A DNA stretch of 64,000 bases from JAIWNK01 sp964453115 (GTDB lineage Bacteria > Chloroflexota > Anaerolineae > Anaerolineales > Anaerolineaceae): NCBI GenBank assembly GCA_964453115.1, contig CAYVRT010000005.1, positions 62,001-126,000 on the forward strand, written 5' to 3'. A program made the position numbers and the translations under genes. The notes under the pieces were generated by a model, which saw nothing but the letters and a program-made list of their open reading frames with translations, did not search any database and had not been told where the DNA came from. Positions 7,957 through 18,058 of the stretch are shown here, piece after piece (the first letter of the stretch is position 1; the number at the start of each line of letters is the position of its first letter).

Positions 7957-7984
7957 ATTTTAAAGGCCCCAAACGAGCTGTCAA
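7957..7984 (-). promoter_or_regulatory. Promoter for the small membrane protein
   Basis: Minus strand: perfect -35 TTGACA (7984-7979), 16-bp spacer, -10 TAAAAT (7962-7957), 32 bases before the ATG at 7924. Confidence 0.65.
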
Positions 7985-8124
7985 TTTTAAAAAGGTCTTT
8001 TTCTCGTCTAAACAAGTTTTCCTTTTTAGGTGAAATCTATCGCAATAACTGATTTTCAAACACACCTTCTTCCTCAACCAAAATCCAGGTATACTTAGTT
8101 CATCCCCCGCACTCAAGGATTCTT

Positions 8125-9099
8125 ATGATCCGCATTGCCCACTTTCCTCCCAATGCCGCGCCTAACACCAATCTCTCGCTACACTCGGCCTCTGCCTGTT
8201 TGCAAGAACCTGGCTTTGTCTGGGTCAGCCTGGAACAGCCCAGCCGCGAAGAAACCCTCTCCGTTCTCAGCGGCCTTTTTCGCTTCCATCCCCTTGCGAT
8301 TGAAGATTGCCTCAGCGATGGTTACCAAACGCCTAAAATTGACGACTTTCGCAACTACCTGTTCATCATTGCTCATGCCGTCCACAGCCAGCAAAATTTA
8401 GACGAATTGCACACCTCGGAACTGAATCTCTTCCTGGGCAAGAACTATCTGGTAACCTATTTCAAAGACCCCATCCCCTCACCCAGCGAGCATATCTGGC
8501 AGCGCCTGGAGCGCGATGAACGGCTCTACCAAAATGGCAGCGACTACCTTTGCTATGCCATCCTCGACCAGGCTGTAGATGAATACTTGCCATTGATTGA
8601 CCGCGTGGAAGATGAAATTGACGCGCTGGAAGATATTGTCCTGGCCCACCCCAACCCCACCACCCTGCAACGCATCTTGCAACTCAAGCACGCCATCATG
8701 ACCACACGCCGCATCATTTCCCCACAGCGCGAAGTTCTCAACCGTCTGAGCCGCGACGAGTTCCCCCAAATTGACCCACAAAGCCGCATCTATTTTCGCG
8801 ACATTTACGATCATCTGGTGCGCATTCAGGATATGACCGAATCGCTGCGCGACATTGTTGCCGGTGACCTGGATATTTACCTCAACTCCACCTCCCTGCG
8901 CCTGAATGAAGTGATGAAAGCCCTCACCATTGTTTCCACCATCTTCCTGCCACTTTCCTTCATCGCCGGGGTGTATGGGATGAATTTTGAATTTATGCCT
9001 GAATTGCATCAGCCCTGGGCCTATCCACTGATTTGGGGCGTCTTCTTTCTCACTGCGGCTGGAATGCTGTGGTTCTTCAAAAAACGCAAATGGTTCTAA
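8125..9099 (+). CDS. corA: CorA-type Mg2+/Co2+ channel
   Basis: A 324-residue CorA. The cytoplasmic N-terminal domain is followed by two C-terminal membrane helices; the first ends with the signature YGMNFEFMPE at about 292-301, the Mg2+ selectivity motif, and the second (YPLIWGVFFLTAAGMLWFF) is followed by the basic tail KKRKWF. The length is normal. CorA assembles as a pentamer and admits Mg2+ along the membrane potential. A TATACT at 8090-8095 could be its -10, with no good -35. The dNK gene starts 10 bases downstream. Confidence 0.94.
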   Translation: MIRIAHFPPNAAPNTNLSLHSASACLQEPGFVWVSLEQPSREETLSVLSGLFRFHPLAIEDCLSDGYQTPKIDDFRNYLFIIAHAVHSQQNLDELHTSELNLFLGKNYLVTYFKDPIPSPSEHIWQRLERDERLYQNGSDYLCYAILDQAVDEYLPLIDRVEDEIDALEDIVLAHPNPTTLQRILQLKHAIMTTRRIISPQREVLNRLSRDEFPQIDPQSRIYFRDIYDHLVRIQDMTESLRDIVAGDLDIYLNSTSLRLNEVMKALTIVSTIFLPLSFIAGVYGMNFEFMPELHQPWAYPLIWGVFFLTAAGMLWFFKKRKWF

Positions 9100-9109
9100 C
9101 GGAGGCTGT

Positions 9110-9751
9110 ATGACCAAATATCTCGTCCTGGTTGCTGGCAATATTGGTGCCGGCAAAACCTCGCTAACCGAACGCGTTGGGCAGCGCCTCGGCTGGCTCA
9201 CGGCCTATGAATCGGTCGCTGATAACCCCTACCTGCCAGATTTCTACTGCGACATGGCAACCTGGGCCATGCACCTGCAAATGTACTTCCTCGGACACCG
9301 CGCCCACCAACACCAAGAAATGGCCGAAGACCCACGTTCAGCCATCCTCGACCGCAGCATTTATGAAGATGCCGCCATCTTTGCGCGTGCATTGCACCAC
9401 ATGGGCAACCTGAACGAACGCGATTATCAAACCTACCGCACCCTCTTCCAACTCGTCACCGAAAAGCTGCCCCGCCCCAATTTGCTCATCTACCTCAAGG
9501 CCCCGCCCCAGGTTTTGCTGCATCGCATTCAACAGCGCGGGCGCAGCATGGAAAGCGGCATTCGCCCCGACTATCTTTCGCTGCTCGACCGTTACTACAC
9601 CGAATGGCTCGCATCCTTTGACCTCTGCCCGGTGCTTACCATTCGTTCCGATGATCTGGACTTTGTTCATCAACCCCAGGCCCTGGATGTTGTCATTCAA
9701 CGCATGCAAGACAAACTCTCCGGCAAAGAAGAGCTGGTTTTTAAGACCTGA
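9110..9751 (+). CDS. Deoxynucleoside kinase (dGK/dAK/dCK family)
   Basis: A 213-residue dNK-family kinase that phosphorylates deoxynucleosides in the salvage pathway. The P-loop GNIGAGKTSL is at 11-20, the LDRSIYEDAAIFA motif at about 83-95 carries the catalytic DRS of this family, and the lid arginines appear in HRIQQRGRSMES. The precise base preference cannot be read. It begins 10 bases after corA with GGAGG upstream of its ATG, so the two are probably co-transcribed. Confidence 0.9.
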   Translation: MTKYLVLVAGNIGAGKTSLTERVGQRLGWLTAYESVADNPYLPDFYCDMATWAMHLQMYFLGHRAHQHQEMAEDPRSAILDRSIYEDAAIFARALHHMGNLNERDYQTYRTLFQLVTEKLPRPNLLIYLKAPPQVLLHRIQQRGRSMESGIRPDYLSLLDRYYTEWLASFDLCPVLTIRSDDLDFVHQPQALDVVIQRMQDKLSGKEELVFKT

Positions 9752-9767
9752 ACCGCAAGATTGACGC

Positions 9768-9773
9768 TATAAT
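9768..9773 (+). promoter_or_regulatory. -10 element immediately before the first cyclase/TPR gene
   Basis: A perfect TATAAT ends 6 bases before the ATG at 9780, so an mRNA from here would be leaderless. No good -35 is seen at the normal distance, and no Shine-Dalgarno site precedes the ATG. Confidence 0.5.
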
Positions 9774-9779
9774 AAAACC

Positions 9780-12700
9780 ATGACCGAAATCGAGCAGCTT
9801 GAGCAAGCAATCTCAGCCCTCGAAGCGCAGCGCGCCTTGCTGGGCGATGAAGTGGTTGAAATTTCCCTGGAGCCGATGCAGGCGCGCCTTGCCCTCCTGC
9901 GTGCCAGGCAGCAACCCGCTACCCAACAACGCAAACAAATCACCATCCTCATTGCCGACATTTCCGGTTTCACTTCGCTCAGTGAACAAATGGATGCTGA
10001 AGATGTCAGCACCCTGGTCAACAACCTCTGGAAGGTGCTGGATCAACAATTGATTCAGCATGGCGGCCTGATCTACCGGCACGTTGGCGATGCCGTCATT
10101 GCCCTGTGGGGCGCCGAAACTGCCCAAGAAGACGATGCCGAACGGGCCCTGATGGCTGCCTTGCAGCTACAGGCCAGCCAAACCGAGCGCATCAAGCTGC
10201 GGATTGGCCTGCACACCGGCCCGGTGCTGATCCACATCCTTAATAACGAACTGCAAGCAACCGGCGAAGCCATGCTGCTTGCCGACCAGGTGCAGCGCCG
10301 CGCTCCAATTGGCGGCGTCCTCATCTCACACGACACCTATCGCCTGGTGCGCGGCATGTTCGAACTAATGCCCGCCGGTGCGCTAACCCTGCCAGGCCGG
10401 GCCGAAATGGTATCCACTTATCGCGTCACCAGCCGCCGCCCACATGCCTTCCGCTTGCCATCGCCCGCCATCGAAGGCATTGAACCGCCCACGCTGGGCC
10501 GTGATGCCGAAATTGCCAAGCTGCAAAACGCATGGCTCACGCTCAGCACAGCACCAGTCACCCGCGCCATCCTGATCAGCGCCGAAAGCGGTCTGGGCAA
10601 ATCGCGCCTCCTCTTTGACCTGCAAACCTGGCTCGACCTGCGCAACGAAGAATTTCACCTCTTGCAAGCCCGCGCCAGTTCTCAAACGGCCCACACCCCC
10701 TATGCCCTGTTCCACGAGGCATTCTCCACCCTCTGCCAGGTGCAAGAAGGAGATAGCAGCCCCCTGGCCGCCCAAAAATTAGAGGCCATGCTCATCCAGA
10801 CCTTTGGTGGCCCAGCCCCCGAAAAAACCACCATCATTGGTCAGCTTCTGGGGTTCGATTTCTCCAACAGCCCGCTGCTCAACGGCCTGCTCGATTCGCC
10901 ACGCCAGATTCGCGACCGCGCCTATTATTATCTCACCCAGTGGTTGCAAACCATCAGCCAAGAAACCAAAACCCTCTTCCTGCTCGAAGACCTGGAATGG
11001 GCTGACCGCGAATCGCTGGAGCTCCTCGACGTATTGGTGCAAGCAGCCCAAAACCTGCCTGTCCTGTTCATCCTCACCTGCCGCCCACAGCTGTTTGAAA
11101 AGCACCCCGATTGGCCGGGCGTCACCCACCTCACCCTGCAACCCCTTAACAAAGACCAAAGCCGCCGCCTGGTGAATGAAATTTTGCGCCGCCTGCCCAA
11201 CCCACCCCAGGCCCTCACCGAGCTTATCATCAGCCGCGCCGATGGCAACCCTTTCTACATCGCTGAGATGGTGCGGGTCCTGATTGAAGATGGCGTCATC
11301 CTCTGCACAGAAGATGCCTGGCAGCTCGTCCCCGAACGCCTCTTGCAAGTGCGTTTGCCAACCTCGCTCACCGGCGTTGTTCAAGCCCGGCTGGATGGTC
11401 TTTCCAACGAGGAACGCTTGTTGTTACAAAAAGCCGCCATCATTGGTCGCACTTTTTGGGATCTGCCGCTTGCCACCCTGCTCCCCGAGCGGAGCGCTGA
11501 ACAAATTGCCGCACAGCTGACACAATTGCGCCGTCGCGGCTTGTTAACCCTCAACCCATCTTCGCCCCTGCCCGGCGGACATGAGTACAGCTTCCAAAGC
11601 GCCATTCTGCACGAAGTTGCCTATGAATCGCTCTTAAAACGACAGCGCCGCAGCGACCATAAACAAGTTGCCACCTGGTTGGTTCAAAACAGCACCGAAT
11701 GGGCCGACACAATTGCCGCCATCATTGCCGATCATTTTGAGCGTGCCGAAGAATCGGCTCTGGCTGCCCAATGGTATCAACGTGCGGCTGAGCGCGCCGC
11801 CCGGCAATACGCCGGAGATGAAACCCTGCGCCTGCTGGAACGCGCCCTGGCCCTCACCGCACCCGATGACCTCCAAACCCGTTACGAATTGTTGCGCGCC
11901 CAGGCTCGTCAACATGAGCAGCGTGCCGAACGCTCCAGTCAACAGGCCTGCCTGCAAGCCCTGCAAGCCGCCGCCGAAGCCCTGCAAGCCCACTCCTCGC
12001 CCGGGCGCGGGCAACCTGTTCCCCTTGCCGAGGCAGCCATCTTCCAGGCTCGTTTTGCCAGTGATACCGGCGATTACCCAAACGCCATCCTCAACGCACA
12101 ACGCGCCATCGCCCTCACCCGCCAAACAGCCAGCGGCGCGCAACAAGCCAAAGCCTTCCTCATCTGGGGGGAAACGCTCACCCGCCAGGGCGATTACGCC
12201 AATGCCCACCTGCAATTGCAACAGGCATTGCGCCTCAGCCGTTACCACAACCTTCAGCGCGTAGAAGCGGCCACGCTGCGCATTCTTGGCAATCTGCTGC
12301 TGGATCAGGGCCTGTATGATGAAGCCATCCTGGCCTATCAGCGCTCGCGCTCTGTCTCGCAACAATTGGGCGACCGCTGGAGTGAATGCTGGGTTTTGAA
12401 CGATATTGGGCTGGCCTATTACTATCAGGGGGAACTGTCCCAGGCCCAAACCCTGCTTCAGCAAGCCATTCAAGATAGCAATGCCATCGGTCACCGCCAG
12501 TGTGAAGCCTACGCGCTTGGCAACCTGGGCGAAATTTCCAGCCGGCAGGGAGAATACACCCTCGGACGCGGGCTCTATCAGCGCTCATTGCTCTTGTGCC
12601 AGGCAACCGGCGACCGTCTGGGCGAGGCAATGTCGCTCTGCAACCTGGGCATGTTATACGATCATTATGGCGCAAGCGATGAAGCACTCAACTACTTGCA

Positions 12701-13310
12701 GCGCGCCCATAGCCTGCATGCCCAAATTGGCAATCGCAGCGGAGAAGCCGAGGCACTCGCCGCCCTCGGCCTCTGGGCCTACCGGCGCAACGACCTGAGC
12801 GCTGCACTGGATTTCAACCAGCGGGCCCTCGAGCTCTCTCAACCCAGCAATGACCGCAACCTGTTGGCAAGCATCTTCACCCAGTGCGGCCACATCTACC
12901 TTGCGCTGAAAAACTTGCTCGAAGCCCAAAATTCATACGAACACGCCCTCATGCTGCGCCGTGAACTGAGCCACATGGCGCGCACCGCCGAACCCCTGGC
13001 CGGACTGGTGAACATTGCCAACCTCCAAAACAACACCCATGATGCGCTTGACCTGACCGAAGAAGTTATGGCGCTGCCGCCCCCAATCGTCATCTTCAGC
13101 AACGAAGATCCCTTTGGCATTTATCTTGCCTGCATCCAGACCTTGCAGCCAAACAGCCCCACCCGCGCCAGTGCTTTGCTGGCTCAGGTTGGCCTGTGGC
13201 TGAACGAACGCGCTGCCCGCATTGCCGATGACCGTCTGCGTCGTCTTTACCTTGCCATGCCAGCCCACCGCCATTTGCTCAATCTATTATCCATCCCACC
13301 CACCCCCTGA
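9780..13310 (+). CDS. Cyclase-domain / AAA-type ATPase / TPR giant protein, cyclase domain degenerate
   Basis: A 1176-residue protein. Order: a short coiled coil (ALEAQRALLGDEVVEISLEP, 14-33), class III nucleotide-cyclase domain (about 52-215), STAND-like ATPase (about 240-560; Walker A SAESGLGKSRLL near 266, Walker B FLLEDLEWAD near 400), and a long TPR region (about 640-1120). The cyclase metal Asp residues remain (D60 in ADISGFT, D104 in VGDAVIALWG), but the region that should read DAVNxAxRL is GEAMLLADQV, so the catalytic Asn and Arg are absent. It likely senses or scaffolds rather than makes cAMP. A closely related but intact paralogue follows 17 bases later, so the pair looks like a tandem duplication. 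Confidence 0.88.
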   Translation: MTEIEQLEQAISALEAQRALLGDEVVEISLEPMQARLALLRARQQPATQQRKQITILIADISGFTSLSEQMDAEDVSTLVNNLWKVLDQQLIQHGGLIYRHVGDAVIALWGAETAQEDDAERALMAALQLQASQTERIKLRIGLHTGPVLIHILNNELQATGEAMLLADQVQRRAPIGGVLISHDTYRLVRGMFELMPAGALTLPGRAEMVSTYRVTSRRPHAFRLPSPAIEGIEPPTLGRDAEIAKLQNAWLTLSTAPVTRAILISAESGLGKSRLLFDLQTWLDLRNEEFHLLQARASSQTAHTPYALFHEAFSTLCQVQEGDSSPLAAQKLEAMLIQTFGGPAPEKTTIIGQLLGFDFSNSPLLNGLLDSPRQIRDRAYYYLTQWLQTISQETKTLFLLEDLEWADRESLELLDVLVQAAQNLPVLFILTCRPQLFEKHPDWPGVTHLTLQPLNKDQSRRLVNEILRRLPNPPQALTELIISRADGNPFYIAEMVRVLIEDGVILCTEDAWQLVPERLLQVRLPTSLTGVVQARLDGLSNEERLLLQKAAIIGRTFWDLPLATLLPERSAEQIAAQLTQLRRRGLLTLNPSSPLPGGHEYSFQSAILHEVAYESLLKRQRRSDHKQVATWLVQNSTEWADTIAAIIADHFERAEESALAAQWYQRAAERAARQYAGDETLRLLERALALTAPDDLQTRYELLRAQARQHEQRAERSSQQACLQALQAAAEALQAHSSPGRGQPVPLAEAAIFQARFASDTGDYPNAILNAQRAIALTRQTASGAQQAKAFLIWGETLTRQGDYANAHLQLQQALRLSRYHNLQRVEAATLRILGNLLLDQGLYDEAILAYQRSRSVSQQLGDRWSECWVLNDIGLAYYYQGELSQAQTLLQQAIQDSNAIGHRQCEAYALGNLGEISSRQGEYTLGRGLYQRSLLLCQATGDRLGEAMSLCNLGMLYDHYGASDEALNYLQRAHSLHAQIGNRSGEAEALAALGLWAYRRNDLSAALDFNQRALELSQPSNDRNLLASIFTQCGHIYLALKNLLEAQNSYEHALMLRRELSHMARTAEPLAGLVNIANLQNNTHDALDLTEEVMALPPPIVIFSNEDPFGIYLACIQTLQPNSPTRASALLAQVGLWLNERAARIADDRLRRLYLAMPAHRHLLNLLSIPPTP

Positions 13311-13327
13311 CCGACCACGAGGCACTC

Positions 13328-16300
13328 ATGGACGAACGTCAAAAGCTGGAGCAAACCATCCGCAGCATTGAAGCACAACGCGCCTTGCTGGGCAATGCCG
13401 TGGTTGAAACTGCCCTGGCCCCCTTGCGCGAGAAACTTGCAGCATTGCAATCAACCACCGAGCAGCAGCGCAAACAAGTCACCATCCTGTTTGCCGATGT
13501 CTCCAGCTTTACCACTTCTGCCGAACAGCTCGATGCTGAAGACCTGAACAACATCATGAATGAGCTTTGGCAAAATCTGGATCGAATCGTCCTGGATCAC
13601 GGTGGACGAATTGACAAACACATTGGCGATGCTCTGATGGCACTCTGGGGCAGCGAAACCTCCAAAGAAGATGACCCTGAGCGCGCCATCCTGGCCGCAC
13701 TGGAAATGCAAACTGCCGCCGAAGCCATGGCAAAACAAATGCACCTGCCCGAAGAACAGGCCGCCTTGCTCAAAATTCGCGTTGGCCTGCACACTGGCCC
13801 GGTTGTGCTGGGGCGCGTTGGCACACAGGGCGAATTCACCGCCATGGGCGACGCCGTTAATATCGCCAGCCGGCTGGAACATGCCGCTCCGGTTGGCGGG
13901 GTGATCGTCTCTCACGACACGTACCGGCATGTGCAGGGCGTCTTCAACGTTCGCAAATTAGAAGCGCTCAGCCTGAAAGGCAAAAGCGAAACGGTTCGTG
14001 CCTATCTGGTGCTAAGCGCCAAGCCACGCGCCTTCCGAATCCCTACGCGCGGCGTAGAGGGCATTGAAACTGCCACAATCGGCCAGGAACAAGAACTGGC
14101 CCTCCTCTGGCAGCAATGGACAGAGGTGCTATCGCAACGCTCCATGCGCATCATCAGCGTCATCGGCGAAGCAGGTGCCGGTAAAAGCCGACTGATGGAC
14201 GATTTGCGCAATCAAATGGAATTCAGCAGTGAACCATTCCGTTTCTTTGAAGGTCGCAGCACGCCCCAAACTCAAGACATTCCCTATGGCCTGATCCGCG
14301 ATATGTTCGAAAATCGTTTCATGATTCAGGACAGCGACAGCCCAGACGATATTCTGCGCAAGCTGGAAGCCGGCCTGGGAGAATTTGTGAGCGGCAACAA
14401 GACGGAAAAAGCGCACTTGATTGGCGCTCTGATTGGCTACGATCTTTCCAACAGTCCCATCATTGGCAAAATTCTCAACGATGCTCAGCAAATTCGCGAA
14501 CGCGGCCAGCGCAGCATTCTGGAATTTTTCAGCACCAGCTGTCAGCAACGGGCCATCACCATCTTTGTGGATAATATTCACTGGGCCGACCAAAACTCGC
14601 TCGCCCTGCTGCAAACCCTGGCCGAAGCCCTTTTGGTTCACCCCCTCTTTTTGGTCTGCCTGGCACGCCCCAGCCTGTTTGAGCGCCTGCCCGGCTGGGG
14701 TGAAAACCTTCCAGCACACACCCGAATCTCCCTTCAACCACTCAACCCCACCCAGTCCCGTCGCCTGGTGCACGAAATTCTGCGTAAAGTGCCCGAAATT
14801 CCCGATGTCCTGACTGAACTGATCATCAGCCGCTCCGATGGCAATCCTTTCTACATTGAAGAACTGATCAAAATGATGATTGACGACAGTGTTATTGTGC
14901 CAGGCGACCTGAACTGGCGGATTGAGGCCCGGCGGCTGATAGATCTACGCATCCCGCAGACCCTCACCGGCGTCTTGGAAGCCCGTCTCGATGCCTTGCC
15001 ACGCCCCGAACGCGAACTGTTGCAAAAAGCGGCTGTTGCCGGTCGGGTATTCTGGGAATCGCTGCTGTTCGAACTGCACGGTGAAGGAGAATCTGCCGAA
15101 CTCAGTCAGACGGGCAAGGTGAAAGACCTGCTCAAATCGCTTCAGATGCGGGAACTGGTTTTTCCCCGCCTGACCTCAACCTTTGCCCACACTCAGGAAT
15201 ACGTCTTCAAACATCACATCCTGCAGGAAGTCACCTATGCTCAGGTGCTAAAACGCCAGCGCCGCATCTATCACGAGCAGACGGCTGCCTGGCTGATCAC
15301 CCAAAACAGCAGTCGTGCCGATGAATATGCAGCCCTCATCGCCAGTCATTTTGAGCAGGCCGAAAATTTTACCCGTGCAGCCGAATGGTATCACCGCGCC
15401 GGGCAACGGGCAGCCGCTCAGTTTGCCAATCAAGATGCCCTGCGCTTGCTCAGCCGGGCGTTGGAACTATTTCCACCCACGGCCTTGCAAGCGCGTTACA
15501 ACAATCTTGTCACGCGCGTCCATCTCTACGAATTTCTGGGAAAACGTGCCGAAGAATCTGCCGACCTGGAAGCCCTGGGACAATTGGCCGAACAACTGGA
15601 CCAGGATGAGCTACGGGCAGAGGTTTGCCTTCTGTGCGCGCAATATGTGCAGGTGATGGGCAACTATCAAGAAGCAGAACAATTAACCCAGCGCAGCCTA
15701 CGCCTGACGCAGTCTAACCCGCTCAGCCGCATTCGCGTTGATGCACATCTCCTGCTTGGTCTGATAGCCATGCGATGTGAAAACCACCCCAAAGCACAGC
15801 AGGAATATCAATATGCCCTCGACCTGGCACAGCGGCTGCGCTTGCCCAATCAGGAAGCCCGCAGCCTGCGCGGCATTGGCAATACCCTTTGGAAAACGAA
15901 CGAACTGACAGAGGCTGAACAATATCAGGAACGCGCCCTGATCATCTTTCGCGAACTCGGCGACCAGCGGGGGGAGGCCATGTGTACAATGAGCATGGGG
16001 GTAGTGTTGAACGGTCAACAAAAAAGAGAGCCCGCCCGGCAATACATGATGCGCGCTGTGCATCTCAGCCAACAAATTGGCGATCCAATGACCGAGATGT
16101 TAAGCCTGAACAATCTTGGCATCATCGAAACAGAAATTGGCAATCATACGCAAGGGGCAGAAAATTTTGCGCGTTCTTTAGCACTTGCCCGCCGCATTGA
16201 ACACTCCTATGGCATCATTGTTGCTCTGGGCAACCTCAGTTCCACGCAGCATCAAATGGGCCTGTATTCCGCAGCACTTGCCAGCGCGGAAGAATGGCTG

Positions 16301-17026
16301 CAATACTGTCAGGACATGAACGACTTACGTGGCGTTGCCTGGGCCTGCAATGGATCGGCCAACCTGCTGCTCCAGTTGGGGCGTTTTGACCAGGCAGCAG
16401 CCCTGCTGCGTCAGGCACAAAGCTTCTTTACTCAACACAATGACACCAATGGCCTCGTCGAAATCAATTACACCGAGATGAAACTGGCCTGGTATGCCGA
16501 AAACTTGCCGCAAGAACGCCAAAAAGCACAAGAACTGATTTCCAACGTCTACCCAAGCAGCAACGCCGAAATCTTACCCAACACACACTGGATGATTGGA
16601 AACCTGCATTGTTGCGAAGGCAATTTCCAGGCCGCACTTCTCGCTTACGCCGAAGCAGAAAAGCTGAGTGATTCCGATGCATTGGGGCTGCCCAGGCACA
16701 AGGCCGGGCAAATTCTGGCCCTGGCACGCCTGGGCAACACCACAGCCGCCCTTCAGGCACTCGAAACTGCCTTGCCGCGCTGCCAGAGGTTTGATTATCA
16801 ACTGCCCGTACAATGGATTGTATCCGCCTGTGCCGATGCCCTGCACCTGCTTGGTGACCCGCGGGCTGCATCTACCCTGGCGCTGGCCCAACAACACTTG
16901 CAGGAGCAAGCCAAAAACCTCGACTCACTCCTGCAAAACACCTTCCTTCAAGCCATTCCCCTCCACCGCCGCCTGATGGAAGGCCAATTTCCACTCACCC
17001 GCGAAGCCGGCGCTCAGCCGCGATAA
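13328..17026 (+). CDS. Adenylate/guanylate cyclase - AAA-type ATPase - TPR protein, cyclase domain intact
   Basis: A 1232-residue paralogue of the previous protein with the same order. The class III cyclase domain (about 50-220) has both metal Asp residues (D57, D101) and the full GDAVNIASRLE motif (D175, N178, R182), so it should make cyclic nucleotide. The ATPase has Walker A GEAGAGKSRL near 280 and Walker B FVDNIHWAD near 412. The C-terminal half is TPR repeats, suited to binding a partner. STAND-type ATPases of this design usually act as signal-dependent switches. The end overlaps galT tail to tail by 13 bases. Confidence 0.9.
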   Translation: MDERQKLEQTIRSIEAQRALLGNAVVETALAPLREKLAALQSTTEQQRKQVTILFADVSSFTTSAEQLDAEDLNNIMNELWQNLDRIVLDHGGRIDKHIGDALMALWGSETSKEDDPERAILAALEMQTAAEAMAKQMHLPEEQAALLKIRVGLHTGPVVLGRVGTQGEFTAMGDAVNIASRLEHAAPVGGVIVSHDTYRHVQGVFNVRKLEALSLKGKSETVRAYLVLSAKPRAFRIPTRGVEGIETATIGQEQELALLWQQWTEVLSQRSMRIISVIGEAGAGKSRLMDDLRNQMEFSSEPFRFFEGRSTPQTQDIPYGLIRDMFENRFMIQDSDSPDDILRKLEAGLGEFVSGNKTEKAHLIGALIGYDLSNSPIIGKILNDAQQIRERGQRSILEFFSTSCQQRAITIFVDNIHWADQNSLALLQTLAEALLVHPLFLVCLARPSLFERLPGWGENLPAHTRISLQPLNPTQSRRLVHEILRKVPEIPDVLTELIISRSDGNPFYIEELIKMMIDDSVIVPGDLNWRIEARRLIDLRIPQTLTGVLEARLDALPRPERELLQKAAVAGRVFWESLLFELHGEGESAELSQTGKVKDLLKSLQMRELVFPRLTSTFAHTQEYVFKHHILQEVTYAQVLKRQRRIYHEQTAAWLITQNSSRADEYAALIASHFEQAENFTRAAEWYHRAGQRAAAQFANQDALRLLSRALELFPPTALQARYNNLVTRVHLYEFLGKRAEESADLEALGQLAEQLDQDELRAEVCLLCAQYVQVMGNYQEAEQLTQRSLRLTQSNPLSRIRVDAHLLLGLIAMRCENHPKAQQEYQYALDLAQRLRLPNQEARSLRGIGNTLWKTNELTEAEQYQERALIIFRELGDQRGEAMCTMSMGVVLNGQQKREPARQYMMRAVHLSQQIGDPMTEMLSLNNLGIIETEIGNHTQGAENFARSLALARRIEHSYGIIVALGNLSSTQHQMGLYSAALASAEEWLQYCQDMNDLRGVAWACNGSANLLLQLGRFDQAAALLRQAQSFFTQHNDTNGLVEINYTEMKLAWYAENLPQERQKAQELISNVYPSSNAEILPNTHWMIGNLHCCEGNFQAALLAYAEAEKLSDSDALGLPRHKAGQILALARLGNTTAALQALETALPRCQRFDYQLPVQWIVSACADALHLLGDPRAASTLALAQQHLQEQAKNLDSLLQNTFLQAIPLHRRLMEGQFPLTREAGAQPR

Positions 17027-18054
17027 TGCTCCGAGCGCAAAGCGCGCAACCGCTCAGCAGCCGTTTCGGGCGTCAGGTCGCGCTGTGGCATACCCAACAT
17101 TTCAAACCCCACCATAAACTTGCGCACAGTTGCCGAGCGCAGCAATGGCGGGTAAAAGTGCAGATGAAAATGCCAGCCTGGATATTGACCACCATCGCAC
17201 GGTATTTGGTGAAAGCCCATCGAATAAGGGAACGAACTTTCAAACAAATTATCGTAGCGAATAGTCACCTGACGCAGCACATCGGCCAACGCCATACGCT
17301 CAACATCATTCAACTCCGGCAGGCTGCCCATGTGTCGGTGTGCAATCACCAATATCTCAAACGGCCAAACCGCCCAAAACGGCACCAATGCGGTGAAGTG
17401 TTGATTGGCCGCCACAACCCGCCGCCCATCGGCCTGCTCGGCGCGCAACACATCACACAACAAACAGCGTCCCGTCTGTCGCAAATAGGCCTCCTGCCGG
17501 TCGGCCTCGGCTGCCGGTTCACTCGGCACATGCCCGGTCGCCCAAATTTGGCTGTGCGGATGCGGGTTGGAGCAGCCCATCATTGCCCCTTTGTTCTCAA
17601 ACACCTGCACATACCCAATTTCATCGAACGCACTCAACTGCGCTGTTTGTTCACTCCAGGTGCGCAGCACCGCTTCCACCTCTGATAGCGTGAGCTGCGG
17701 CAGCGTCAAATCGTGACGGGGCGAAAAACACACCACCCGACAAATGCCCGTCTCCTGCTCCGCCATAAACAAAGGGTTGGGCTGCTCATTGCCGGGTTCG
17801 GTTTCATCGGCGCGCAGTAAAGCCGGGAAGTCATTATCAAACACAAACGTGCTGCTGTAGGCATCATTGCGCGCCCCCGTCACACGCAGGTTTCCGGGGC
17901 ACAGTGTGCAGTTCGGGTCATAGGCGGGAATCTGCTCGACCGTCGTCTTTTCCACCTGTCCAAGCCAGGGACGCCGGGCGCGGTGCGGTGAAACCAGCAC
18001 CCACTGCCCGTTTAATGGATTAAACCGCCGATGCGGTTGATCAAAATTGACCAT
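17014..18054 (-). CDS. galT: GalT, galactose-1-phosphate uridylyltransferase
   Basis: A 346-residue Leloir-pathway enzyme that swaps UMP between UDP-glucose and galactose-1-phosphate. The active site GCSNPHPHSQIW contains H165 and H167 (the second is the nucleophile), and the Zn ligands begin with CTLC at 49-52 (NCTLCPGN). It is the last gene of the sugar operon, starting 4 bases after the GH42 stop, with AAAGGAG upstream. It would use galactose released by the beta-galactosidase. No galactokinase (galK) or galE is present in the operon. Confidence 0.94.
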   Translation of the reverse strand: MVNFDQPHRRFNPLNGQWVLVSPHRARRPWLGQVEKTTVEQIPAYDPNCTLCPGNLRVTGARNDAYSSTFVFDNDFPALLRADETEPGNEQPNPLFMAEQETGICRVVCFSPRHDLTLPQLTLSEVEAVLRTWSEQTAQLSAFDEIGYVQVFENKGAMMGCSNPHPHSQIWATGHVPSEPAAEADRQEAYLRQTGRCLLCDVLRAEQADGRRVVAANQHFTALVPFWAVWPFEILVIAHRHMGSLPELNDVERMALADVLRQVTIRYDNLFESSFPYSMGFHQIPCDGGQYPGWHFHLHFYPPLLRSATVRKFMVGFEMLGMPQRDLTPETAAERLRALRSEHYRG

Positions 18055-18058
18055 CTTC

